Below, in pieces: positions 36,060 through 47,390 of a stretch of DNA of 64,000 bases; the first letter of the stretch is position 1, and every line of letters starts with the position of its first letter. Under the pieces are notes generated by a model. That model was not told where the DNA came from and did not search any database. It worked only from the letters and a program-made list of their open reading frames with translations. The position numbers and the translations under genes are program-made. The stretch is from contig JBAMJV010000883.1 of assembly GCA_037951105.1 (NCBI GenBank), positions 21,001 through 85,000 of the forward strand. The letters are read 5' to 3'. The DNA is from Echinarachnius parma (taxonomy: Eukaryota > Echinodermata > Echinoidea > Clypeasteroida > Echinarachniidae).

Positions 36060-36720
36060 TTAACTTTTCATTTGGTATTTTAAGCTGTTTACTATTGGTA
36101 ATTTTCGATTTCATTAACATTATGCTCCGAACAAATTAAAATGGTCTGTGATCATAGACTATCATGATGTTGGTTGTCTGATGTCTTGGTAAGATGTAGA
36201 GTATCTAGTAAAAAAAGTACTCCCTTATTAATGAAGCTTTTAGAAAGAGCTCCCTCGAATTAATATATTGACCCTGTTACTTCCAGAATAAAGGGTCACA
36301 GACGATCATCCCATACATGTACTGTACTGTAGGTCATGTGCTGGTGCTATCTTAGCCAGATGTAGACTTTCTATTTTTGCGATTTTAACAGTTTGAAAAT
36401 TAGCCCCCTATAATAAATTTGCATTTCCTGTTACTTCTATAATGCTGCAGTTTAAGAACGTAGCTCCAAACGAATGGTCTGTAAACACAGTCTGAACATC
36501 ACATAATGGTGTGTGCTATCTTGGTAAGATGTAGAGTAGCTAGTGTTATTTTGATGAAGATTTAAAAAGTAACCCCCTGTAATGGATGATTTTTTCCCCT
36601 GTTATTTCCATTAAACCACCAAAGAATTTAGCTACATTAAGGATGGGGTCTGTAATAAAAGACTGTCATCACATATGTTGTGTGCTATCTTGGTAAGATG
36701 TAGAGTAACTTGTCTGATAT
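36060..36720. repeat. Tandem array, about 168-bp unit, about 3.5 copies
   Basis: TGCTATCTTGGTAAGATGTA / GAGTAGCTAG recurs at about 36185, 36350, 36518 and 36685, with CCTGTTACTTCC and AATGGTCTGTAA in each unit. Confidence 0.83.
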
Positions 36721-36824
36721 TGACAGACCCGGTTATTTATAGGTTTTCCTCTGCTTCTAAGATCTACATCTAGACTTTGCAAATGAAGATGCCATGTCAA
36801 GGCTACCAATCAATATATTCTCCT

Positions 36825-37045
36825 TGTGGCCCAGTTGGGTAAGTAAAATAAAACAACCTCACATATATTTAAAGCCAAACCCCAAATCAAGAGGCCTCCA
36901 ACTTTAAAAGAAGTGCATTAAAAAGTCTACCATAAATTTGTTGCACATTTGGGCAAGTAAAATGAGGCATTCATGACATGTTGGTAGCCCAAAACTGTCT
37001 GTTTATGGCTCTGTGCAAGCAGGCCAGTGCTATACTTGTAAGCCA
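36825..37045. mobile_element. MITE G relative, degraded
   Basis: TTGTGGCCCAGTTGGGTAAG, TAGCCCAAAACTG and GCAGGCCAGTGCTATACTTG resemble the words and end motif of family G. Boundaries are approximate. Confidence 0.35.
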
Positions 37046-39086
37046 CGTTACTGATGTAAGATCGTAAGTCATGATAGATAGAGTACTTACTTGTCAGTTT
37101 ATTGCCCTGAGAAAGGATCTGCTTGATCCGAAAGCTCGGCCTATTTTGACTCCCTCATATCATGATAGAGTATGTTATAAAAGAGCAACTTAGCGTCACA
37201 AAATGGTATGTAAAGTATGTAAATCTGTTATTAAATGGTAATTAATATACAGTACAAGAGACAGAAAGTTTAATAAGCTAAATAAAATAGGAACATTTAA
37301 ATCAGAACTCTGAAAGCGGAAGTAAATGGTGTAATGTATCATCAGCCTTATGATTGTAGAGTGATCAATACATGTAGATGTATTTTCTCCTTTTTATATT
37401 TAAAAATTGAGACCAGGATTGTCACTAACAATAGCAATACAAGCTCCCGTAAAGTGAATTCCCCAGTATTAGCAATATATAAATTAGATTAAATCCCAAG
37501 GATTAAACCACAAAATATCCCTGACCCAAATGTAACCTTTGAATAGGTCACAAATAGACAGAAGAAATATCCTTTTAGTTTGAGTACAAATCAGCGAACT
37601 GTGAACAAAATCATTAACATACTAAAACAGCATGACATTTTGTTTGCTAAGTGAACACTGCAATGGCTTCACTGTGCACTGGGTCTGGGATACAAAAAAC
37701 CCAGTGTTTGTTTAAATAGTTGAGTCACTAGGATCGGCCTTTTGTGTTCGAGATACCGGTAATTTGCGAGGGCCTTGAATTGTGTTACTACCGCACTAAT
37801 TTCAAAATTTTTTTTTTTCACCGCTTAAAGGGAAGATGGATTATGCACTGTACCGTGTGTACATTTTGGGCATGGTTTGATTAAAAAGACTAATTTGATA
37901 AATTTAAATTGTATGGACATCCTATATTATAAACAACATTATTTATTTTTTAAATCTATGTCGTCTGCTATTTCATATATTATTAATATACATATTGAGT
38001 ACACAGTCACACGTATATATAGTATGTGTAGAATGAAAAAACATGTTGACTGATTCATTAACCTACTAAAAGAAAATACATGTTGAATGTAATATGGGCA
38101 TTATTGAAAGGTACTTGCTTTTTTTGGTGGTTTTTTTTCGTGTAGTTTACATGTACATATTTTTTAAATACACACGCACACACACACACACACACATAAA
38201 AGAAAAACATACACGTACAAAGAAAGACAAATCATGCCCACACACATGTCAACATGCATGTACACAATCTCATTCTCAGTGCATTGTTTGTCGTATAAAA
38301 ACATAAACGGACATGAGATATAAAAGGGCGAATGCTAATTTTGCAGCGAGTGTTTGCTCGGGATAACCGATGTTGCCATGATATGAAAGTTCAAGGACAG
38401 TCTAAGATAGGGATACTATGTCCATTTTGTATTTCTATTTGCTGTAGGACGACAAATATTGTATCTTATGGTGAACATGTATTGTCGTCCGCCTACATGA
38501 AGCTCAAGTAGTCTTTGTATTCAGACATCTTTATTAACCACTGAACAAAGGACTTTATATAACTGTAAATAGCAAACAAAATTGGGCTTCTCTAGGAGTC
38601 AGTTTTCTTTGCTCATTTTCCCCTAGATGTTTCAATACTCATTTTTATGTTTATGTTTTTTAAATTGTTGGATTCTTGGTTAACTTTGAAAATTGTGTTA
38701 AAAATATAAAATTTTATAATTGATTATACGGTTTGATTTTAGAGATGAGACCAAAATTATTTCACAGTAAAACATTCGATGGCAAATTTCTAAGCATGCC
38801 TGTATCAGATTGACAATCAACAATTTGTTTTGCATTGAACTTTATAGAGCTCTGTCAAATTAGGGAGCTCTTTTATTATTTTCAGGCGGTCTTTTTGTCA
38901 TCATTTCAGGGGGAAAATGCCCCAGAGCCCCTGTGTATTTGTTTGATGTCCTACATGTAGATGCTCCCCAGGGAAAAAATTAAAAAATTAGTTTTTCTAG
39001 GGCTACTTTTCAAGCTTGCCTGCATGAAAATTTAACTTTGAAAATTTAGTTTGCATTGAACTCTATGCAAATTTATAGGGGCTCCT
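37046..39086. other. Intronic DNA, mostly unrecognised
   Basis: Contains a small self-cleaving-ribozyme-like hairpin (37107-37134) and a CA run; the rest is unremarkable AT-rich DNA. Confidence 0.4.
38165..38200. repeat. (CA)n microsatellite
   Basis: A short CA run within A-rich DNA. Confidence 0.8.
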
Positions 39087-39451
39087 TTAAAGGGATCTAG
39101 TAACTTTGCAAAAAGTGATGAGTGGTTGATACAATGTATGTTATATGTCCACTGGGTGTTGTGTGAAAATTTCAAGTTAAATGGATATTATATGGCCGAG
39201 TAATGAGCAAAAATGCAAAGCGACATTCACAAACTTATTGCACTAACTTTGTACACGGTTCTGACGATCCGTTGGATAATTTGACATCTGAACACTTCAA
39301 TCGAAAATATCTTTTTAACGAAAGGGAAATTTGAAAAACCGAAACCTGTCCCATGCTTTTTTTGTTAATAAGAATACAACAAGGTATGAGGGAACCGCTA
39401 GAATTTCAATTGGATTTTGAGGATTTGAGCAATGTTACTAAGTCCCTTTAA
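39087..39451 (+). mobile_element. TTAA MITE K, copy 7
   Basis: Ends TTAAAGGGATCTAGTAACTT and AAGTCCCTTTAA are intact. A deletion near the left end removes GTTGACATGTG. Confidence 0.85.
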
Positions 39452-39469
39452 GATTTTTTTATTTAATTT

Positions 39470-39500
<31 letters not shown>

Positions 39501-39505
39501 GCGGG
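39470..39505. repeat. T-run and G-run
   Basis: About 10 T, then about 21 G (39480-39501), directly after MITE K copy 7. Confidence 0.8.
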
Positions 39506-41334
39506 GAGGGAGGCTATTTTAGGTATCTTAGAGGCTGAAATTCCCTGAGCCCCTGTGTGTTCTGATCACTGATGCTCCCATACAATGTAGATCAAGCACA
39601 TTGGCATGCCAGCCAAGACAGTCTTGCGCATGACATTTCCTCATCCATCCGGATCCGAATGATGATGAGCGTGGCATATCGTTACACAAAAATCTTATTG
39701 AAGTCCAATAACACGACATGGGCCTTCTATAATTGCATCATTTTCATAGATGGGGTCTGGGGTCACAAACTAGATAACAAGCTTGTCTTTGCTTAACCCT
39801 AGTCCTACCAGATAGTATCGTGCCCATTTGGTTTTTACATGGTATAACAGGTTAAAGCATGGAATGCGTTGATTTAATACCGACTTGGCTAATTTATTGC
39901 GGCCAATACGGCCAGATTAGGCAGGGCTGCATGAGCACTTCGGCAAATGAAATTGAGTAAAAGGCCAATTACATTAACTTAAACTGCCTCTACAAAATAA
40001 AACCAACAACACAGTTATCATCTCATGAAGTCATTATTGCATTCAATAGATATTGCTGCAATATTTTTCAATGCCACCATTACAATTTCCCTCCTCCCCA
40101 TTAAAGGGAATATTTTTACTTTGTTTTCACTTGATCAGACGTATGCACTGTGGATAAAATTCTATTACTTTAATCTGCTATGACCACTGAGTGATACGTA
40201 CAAGTTTATCATTTGCACACTCACTGTCATGTATGGTTGTATACAGTTGAAAATATCCCGAGCATACTTTCAAAATCAATGTGGTAATGTTTTGTTAATA
40301 TAATTTTGCAATAAAAATAGATTCACTTTGGGAATATTTATCAAAAATTAGAGAGCTACATGTAAATTTGGTTTCTACAAGAATTTCTAACTTTAAACAT
40401 GATTATCTGTGAAGCACATAAAGTGACTTGGCGCCCTTCTCTTTCTCAATGGACGAATATATATCTAGGTCAGTGACACAGATTATCTCAGATATCTGAA
40501 GGATGCATCTCGGATGTAAAGTATCAATGAATTCCAGAGAATTAAACAAATGGCTGCACCCAGCTGGATAATTACTTCTTAGATCAGAAGCTTTATAAGT
40601 GATTTCACATTAAAGAGAGTTTGACTATTTCTAGTCTGTTTTTGAAACGATGTTACTTCTTACGGCCCTGTGAAAAGGGTTGTTCATATCATTGTAGAGT
40701 AGAATCTTATGATATCATCGTTTGAGAAAGAGAAGGGCATTATTAAGTTTATGTTTTGTACTTTGTACTGCATGTTCAGCTTATGAGCCTTGTAGTAGCC
40801 AAATTTAGCTCTTCCCCCCCCCCCCCCCCAAAAAAAAAAAATATATAAAAAAAATAAATTAATTTTAAAAAAATAAATAAAAAAATAAAATAAATACAAA
40901 ATTAGACATACAAATTATCTGAAAATTGTGCATCATGTAGAGAAGGCTCTGACTTACAAGATGGCATGCAGAATTCAATTTAGCCCCAAATCGACTTAAC
41001 GCCCATCTCACTCTCACCCGACGAGGACATTCAAGGAAAGAAGTAGAAGCATTAGGGATACCAACTAAACTTTGATTCATAATACTTGAGAATATGTGAG
41101 AACATTTACTTTACATAGCTGAGGTAGAAGTTTACAAGACAGTCATATATGCTAGAAATAGAAAGTTGAGGCAGCAAATGAATTGCGGATGAACTACATG
41201 AAGGTCAGTGACATGAATTATCTCTCACCCTCTCTCTCTCTGAAGAAACATGTTAGCACAGATGTTTCAAGGAATTGCGGACAAGAAAATCTGCACGGCC
41301 TGCACCCAGCTGAGTCAAATACTTCTGTTTTAAA
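39506..41334. other. Intronic DNA, mostly unrecognised
   Basis: Contains a C-run/A-run at 40814-40900 and a single-copy relative of the 47-bp array (about 40955-41020). Confidence 0.4.
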
Positions 41335-41507
41335 GGCCCGGTCACATTTCAGAGGATAGCGTAAACCTATGCCCGACGAATGGAAAATTTGCAAAATCAA
41401 ATTATCCGTTGGCGAAAGTCGTCTCCATTGCTTCATGCACAAAATATTCCGCCGGCTAGACAACATCGCCTGACAAGGAACGGACAAGCAACGCAATATG
41501 AACGGAT
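41335..41507. mobile_element. MITE M, truncated copy
   Basis: GGCCCGGTCACATTTCAGAG and GTCGTCTCCATTGCTTCATG match the left two-thirds of the copy at 6545. The right end is missing. Confidence 0.65.
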
Positions 41508-42099
41508 TGACAAGTTTATTTTCAAGCTCGCCTGTGTGAAAAAAGCACCCTAAATTGGTTTTGCATTAAATTCTATGCAAATGATTAAACAGGGAGTCTT
41601 TTTATGATTTACGGGGGGGGCTCTTTTTGTCATATCGTCAAATTTGCCCGGTGTATTTTTTTTCACTGGAAATAGAAAAGTTCATATCTTCTGTAGATCC
41701 TGTTTGCATTATTAGGGTTTAGACATACATGTATAGTGTTGATCTGTTGCTGTTGGTAGTTTACTTTCAATAACAAAATGATGTTATGGCACATGTATAC
41801 AGTATGTTGCATGTATACCCCAAACATTCAAACATCCACATCCTCATACACTGTATGTCCAGCCACACAAATACACACACAACTTATTCAAATGCGCTTA
41901 ATCCTGCGAAATGATTTGGAATAAATCGTGATGAGAAATAAGTTTTGCATCGATTCACACAAAAACTGCCGATGCATGTGGATGTGTACGTGTATGTATG
42001 TGTGCAATTGCGTTTGTGCATGTGTGTGTTTGTTGGTGTGCATGAGAATTGTGAAATCATAATCCCACAGCTGGGTTCAGGTGACTGCACTTTCATCAT

Positions 42100-42990
42100 A
42101 TATATCTGATCATGTCTTGAGGGCCTTCACAAGACTTACCCTTCTTCTTACACCTTTTAAACTGCACCTTTCACACTGCACTTTCATCATTCGGATCACG
42201 TCCTAAGAGTTCAGACTTCACACCGCTTTGACAAGTCCGAACCCCTCTTTGCACCTTTCACACCACACATTTCACACTGCACTTCCATCATTCGGATCAT
42301 GTCCTAAGAGTTCAGACTTCACGCCGCTTTGACAAGTCCGAACCCCTCTTTGCACCTTTCACACCACACATTTCACACTGCACTTCCATCATATATTCTG
42401 ATCATGTCTTGAGGCCTCTGCAAGACTGATGTCCCTTCTCACACCCTTCACATCGCACTTTTATCTTCAAATATATTCTGACCATGCCTTAAGGGCCTTG
42501 TCAAAACTGATACCCTTCTCATACCTTTCACACTACTCTTCAACCATTCTAATCATGTTTTTAGGCCTTGACAAGACTGATACCCTATTAATACCTTTCA
42601 CTCTGCACATTTCACACTGAAATTTATTCTGATTATGTCTTGAGTCCTTGACAAGACTGATATCCTCTTTGCACCTTTCACACAGCATTTGTATCATACT
42701 GATCATGTTTGAGGCTTCACACCACACTTTCACATTGCACTTTTATCATTCTGATTGTGTGTTGAGGGATATGACAAGATTGATACCCTCTTCACACATT
42801 TCACACTGCACTGTCATCATACTGATCATGTCTAGAGGCTTCGCACAGCACCTTTCACACTTTCCTTAAATATTCTGATCATGTCTTGAGGGCCTTGACA
42901 AGACCAATACCCTTCTTACACCTTTCACACCGCAACTTTCACACTGCACTTTCATCACACATTCTTATCATTGACGCCTTTAGCAAGACT
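42100..42990. repeat. Irregular tandem array, 60-110-bp unit, about 12 copies
   Basis: GATCATGTCTTGAGGGCCTT, ACAAGACTGATACCCTTCT and CACCTTTCACACTGCACTTT recur about twelve times from 42106. Two adjacent units at 42195 and 42296 are nearly identical (CCTAAGAGTTCAGACTTCAC), a recent doublet. Confidence 0.85.
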
Positions 42991-43375
42991 GTAACCTTTA
43001 GCACACTTTGTTTACACTGCAGGTCGATTCTTAAATCAACTGTCTCAACTTGAAACATAATCATACCTTCAAGAAAAATTGACATTTCAATTGAATATTT
43101 CATTGTTCTGAATTTAGTAGAGTGCTCAGTACCAATTGAATAGAAAGCCTAGCTCTCTAGAAGTGATACTGGTTACTGAATATCCTAGCTAGAGGGCTTG
43201 TTTGCAAACACCGGAAACTACCAAGTCCCCAAAGAAGTAGCTCCGTCTGGTCATCTTTTCATTTGCCGGTGGGCAATAGCTAGAATTGATGGTGTATTTA
43301 TATAACTCGTACCACTGTGTATATTAGTTGTATCACATGTATGCATTGGTGTGATTTTTGCGAAATCCTGTTAAC

Positions 43376-43530
43376 CCATTCCCTATTGGAACCTGATGGG
43401 TCCTGTATTAGCCTGTTCCCTTCAAGATTCTGAAATCCCCGTAGACTTTGTACACAGCCCACCAGGGTTTCCTAGGCAAGGGGTTTTAAACTCTATTGGG
43501 GTTGCAAATACTAGTAAGGGAACGGGTTAA
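43376..43530. repeat. Relative of the ACCCATTC repeat
   Basis: AACCCATTCCCTATTGGAAC, TCTGAAATCCCCGTAGAC and TTTGTACACAGCCCACC match the copy at 59770. The right end is GGGAACGGGTTAA. Confidence 0.5.
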
Positions 43531-43610
43531 ATTCTATTCATGAAAATGGGGCAGATTATTTTCCCCATTCAAGTCAAGTAACCATACTTTATTTTGTATA
43601 TATACATTTG

Positions 43611-44009
43611 CAGAGCTGCCAACTAGTACGGATTTTCTGTAATTGGTACGGAAATTGACAACCATTACGGGAGTACGGAATGCCGCTTTAAAAAAAAAAA
43701 AAAAAAAATCGATTTATTTATTTATTTATTTTTTTTTTTCCCCCTTTCCCCCTGGATATATCCGATATCTGTCCGTTTTTTCAATTGGAATCAGCAGGGC
43801 AGTGCCATGTTAGTCGTTTTTTTTTCTTCTTTTTTCGGTTACCCGTTCTGCTAAACGTTTTTGCCGATGACGGTCGGTTAACCGTCGTGTAACCGTTACA
43901 CTAAACTTATAGTTCATAGAGCCGCGTAGGAAATTACTGATTTCTTCCCAAATTACTGATTTTGAGCCTTGAGAGTACTGATTTCATGTTCTAGAGGTTG
44001 GCAGCTCTG
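43611..44009. mobile_element. 400-bp MITE D (CAGAGCTGCCAAC ends, 6-bp target duplication)
   Basis: CAGAGCTGCCAACTAG is matched at the right by CTAGAGGTTGGCAGCTCTG. CATTTG flanks both sides (43605-43610, 44010-44015). The interior has repeated TACGGA / TACTGATTT words and a central A-run followed by (TTTA)n and T/C runs, as in element E. Confidence 0.82.
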
Positions 44010-44203
44010 CATTTGACATCTTAAATGGAGTCCCTAGAAGCCTTCTAAATACAGTAATTTTAAATTGCATATATACCCAAGTGTACAACATGTAGCTCTA
44101 CGATGTATTCCATATTATACAGTGTTGGTCAGCAAGTGACCATTACTAAAGTCCATTTGATGACCACAGAGTGGACGGTCAGTAGCTAAAAATATCCGCA
44201 CAT

Positions 44204-44600
44204 TTAAAGGGACATACGGCTCGTCATTCCTCAAAATCTAAATTATTTTGTGAAGAAGCTGTCTAGAGAAAAACAGTAAATAGAAGAGTTTGTATAGTAT
44301 TCTTTGGTCCAAAATTTGCTCAATTGAGAACAATGAATAAACAAAGGGCTAATAATATGCATTTTTAAAGAAAATATCCAAATTTTAAAATCCAACCTAA
44401 TGTTGACAGTAAGTGCAAACATTGCCACACATTATGTGTAAACTTATATACATCGACAAGATAAAGTAGATCAAATTCAGAATGTTCAAGCTAATCATGT
44501 ATTGTGAATTCATTTTTTTCCTCCCAAGTAATGTAATTCACAAGAACTGGAATCCAAAAATAGCAATCCTGACACAGCGAATTCAATCGTCCCTTTAAAA
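44204..44600. mobile_element. TTAA MITE (about 395 bp, TTAAAGGGACATACGG end)
   Basis: TTAAAGGGACATACGGCTCG at the left and GAATTCAATCGTCCCTTTAA at the right. The inverted repeats are short (about 12 bp) but TTAA is present on both sides. Confidence 0.6.
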
Positions 44601-44866
44601 AAAGAAAAATCCATCACATAACAAGCTCGGTGGATTGAGTGGCACACTGACAATCCATCTCCAGTGCACCCTACCTCACTTGGTGTGTAAAATTGATTTA
44701 GCCTTTCAGAGAAAAACCCATAGGGTATTTGTCTTTGGGTGCATTAGTAACAATGGGGGCAAGCCGTCTATTCGATTCAGGATACACACCATGCTGGTGG
44801 ACTGTTACGTCCATATAGAATGAACTTTTGTTTACTAGTCACTTGACACATGTATGCATGCATCAC

Positions 44867-46123
44867 AGTCAAACCTGTGTATAGTGACCACCTAAGGTAG
44901 AGGCACGGATTTTCCGCGATCGCGGAAAATCGCGGAAAATCGCGGAATTGACCATTTGAAACGGAAAATGAGTTCTCAAACGGAAAATCGCGGAAAACCT
45001 CTTTTTCCTCAAAAATTCATATTTTGTAGTAGAAAACTATCAGAAGAAAACAAATGACAAAAAAGTACAAGAAAGACGATGTCGAATGCAACTTACAACG
45101 ACAAGAAATCCGCTGCGTTTATTATGACAGCCGATCTAGCGCGGTGCGGCGAGTACGGCATACGATCGACGTCGTAGACTAGCTACCCCGGCGCGCCCCG
45201 GCCCCGCAGCTAGCTGCTATCAGTCAGAGCTAGCTGCGCCGTACCATGTCACCCATGTACGTAATATTAATACTGCACATGGATTAAACGATTCTCAAAC
45301 GTTGACATCCAGTCCGCCCTCTATCGGTACAGCCCGCCATATCACTCGTTTACTTTGCGTGCAGGTTATGGGTCTCATTTCTTACGCGAGATATCCATGG
45401 ATATCTCGCGTAAGAAAAAAGACCCGATAAGCTGCACGGAAAGTATACAAGTGAAGTGTTAGTGTTGACTTATTCGTGTCGTTGTACTGATATGATGTAA
45501 GCTTCAGTACACATGCAGGTTCGAGGAGTTAGAAAATGTTCGAGATATAATCAGCGCACACGTGTATAACAATTACTTCCGCGTTCGTTCCGGGGTATAT
45601 ACTACGGCTTTGGTAATGGTACGGAATTCGATTACGACACGACGTCACCACACGCTGATAGTGATACGTATGAAAGCTTGAAGTTGAAGCGAGAGAAAAT
45701 CGGTAAGTTTTCACAATAAATACCTATATTATTGAATAGCCTAACTACTCTCTGGCCTGTCGTAAGTCATTTCTGATATCAGGCATGACACATTCCCCCA
45801 AATTTGGATGATTTGTGGGTGAAAATCATTATTTTACCATACTTATTGAATTTTGTATAGAGTTTGATGGTAAACGGAATTTGCAGTTTTTCACATGTAC
45901 AAAGTCTATGGCAAAACGGAATTTCCGTTTTTCAGGCAGGTAAAAACGGAATTCCCGATTTTCTGAAACGGAAAAGGCCTTTTTTTGAAACGGAAAATCC
46001 GTGCCTCTACTAAGGGATACATTAAAGTGGCCACTGTAGTCAGGTGACCTCTATAGACAGCTTCTATGATATTGTTTTTCTCGATAGGGGGATCACTTTG
46101 GTGGCCACTATTGCAGGTTTTAC
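44867..46123. mobile_element. Host MITE interrupted by element B
   Basis: The left end AGTCAAACCTGTGTATAGTG ACCACC (44867-44891) is answered by the complement at the right (GGTGGCCACTATTGCAGGTTTTACT, 46100-46123). Removing element B and one CTAAGG restores a continuous short MITE of about 140 bp, which dates B as the younger insertion. Confidence 0.65.
44898..46009. mobile_element. 1.1-kb DNA transposon B (TAGAGGCACGG ends, 6-bp target duplication)
   Basis: The ends are near-perfect inverted repeats (TAGAGGCACGGATTTTCCG and its complement). CTAAGG flanks both sides (44892-44897 and 46010-46015). The subterminal DNA is built of repeated GCGGAAAAT / AACGGAAAA words, including a 22-bp perfect palindrome centred at 44919/44920. 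Internally it has a GC-rich stretch (45130-45260), a long hairpin (about 45345-45455) and a core shared with element A (45458-45558). A GTAAGT donor-like site is at 45703. No transposase frame is present, so it is non-autonomous. It is nested in another MITE. Confidence 0.82.
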
Positions 46124-46198
46124 TATATATATTTGAAAATATACTTGTAAATAAACATTATTTTTAATAATAGCATAATTTCTACTGGTTTTCCTAGT

Positions 46199-46535
46199 TT
46201 AAAGGGATAGTTGAGTATTGGTCAAACTTAACTTTAGTAACCAAAACCTGCATCATTACGGTACAAACTAATAGTTATAACTCCACCATGCTCGAGTCAA
46301 AAGCTATACATAATTACAAACGACTAAGTAAAAACCCTGTTATCATTTTTTTTAAAGAGCCGTTACAACTCAAGAGGGCGCTCTCTAAAAACTCATTGGT
46401 TTTAGCCATTTTTTCATACAAAATTGTCCATTTAATGTTTTGTTAAAATAATGATTCAATAGAGATATCATCAACAACTATTTAAAAACCTATTAAGATT
46501 TGTTTAATTTTTCTAAAAAGTCAAAATGTCCTCCG
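46199..46535. mobile_element. TTAA MITE J, copy 2, inverted and truncated
   Basis: TTAAAGGGATAGTTGAGTATTGG followed by about 330 bp matching copy 1 in reverse complement (for example GAGGGCGCTCTCTAAA). The match ends before the central palindrome. Confidence 0.72.
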
Positions 46536-46763
46536 GCCGGTAGACTTATGAATATAATATCTTGAAATCAAATTGTTCAACTATGAGAGCATATGAAAGG
46601 GAATGATTCTCATTTTACATGTTTTATTGAAGGAACTTTCAAATGGAATTAAAACCAACCAATTTAGTGTCAAGGGGCATTTCGGGAAGTACCAATACTG
46701 AAGTGTATCTTTAAGGCCACCAGATTAAGATTTTTGCCCCCTAAAAGTTGAGGAATCTTGTTT

Positions 46764-46845
46764 TACTCGACACTAGCACTTGCCTGATTACCCTGGGCAA
46801 GTTAAAATTGATGTCAGGCATGTCAGTCATGAACAAGTTAGTGTA
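46764..46845. mobile_element. MITE F-related fragment
   Basis: ACTCGACACTAGCACTTGCC and GGGCAAGTTAAAATTGATGTC match the left end of family F, and GTTAGTGTATG closes it about 70 bp later. A strongly shortened copy. Confidence 0.45.
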
Positions 46846-47390
46846 TGAATGAAGAAAAATACTGCTGAAAACTGCTTATCTACTAAAAATCACAAATGAG
46901 ATAAAATGAGAGTCGTATAGAGCCTAGCCTTCAATCCTAGCTGCCTAGATAGTAATCCAATCGTTGCACACCAGTAGAGGCCGGACATTGATATTGATTG
47001 GTCATTGATCACCTCCCTATAGGCTGGTCAGTTGAATGCATTTATGAATGCATCATTGCTCCATTGATTGATTTGCTTTAAACTGTGGCTAATTTCCCCT
47101 TCCCCCATGTCTTATTAGAAATGTCTCCATCCATATGATACACCAGTGGCCAAGCGCGCCACCGTGCATGTGCACATATGATCCTGTATATATACAGTAA
47201 TCGTTTGCGCTCTGTGTCTTTCTGATGAGCATATCATCGCCATAGAGTTGTATATATAACAGCTCTATGTTCATCGCATAAATAATCCACGCTCACAGTT
47301 CATACAAACACATGTTTTGATTGACTCATCAAACAGTTTTACCGTTAACGGAATATACATGTATAGCGCAATAAGGCCATGAAAAATAAA

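Noticed and set aside
42100-42990. CRISPR-like regular repeat spacing
   Set aside because: The repeats are diverged, irregular in spacing and contiguous, with no unique spacers, in eukaryotic DNA. It is a tandem array.
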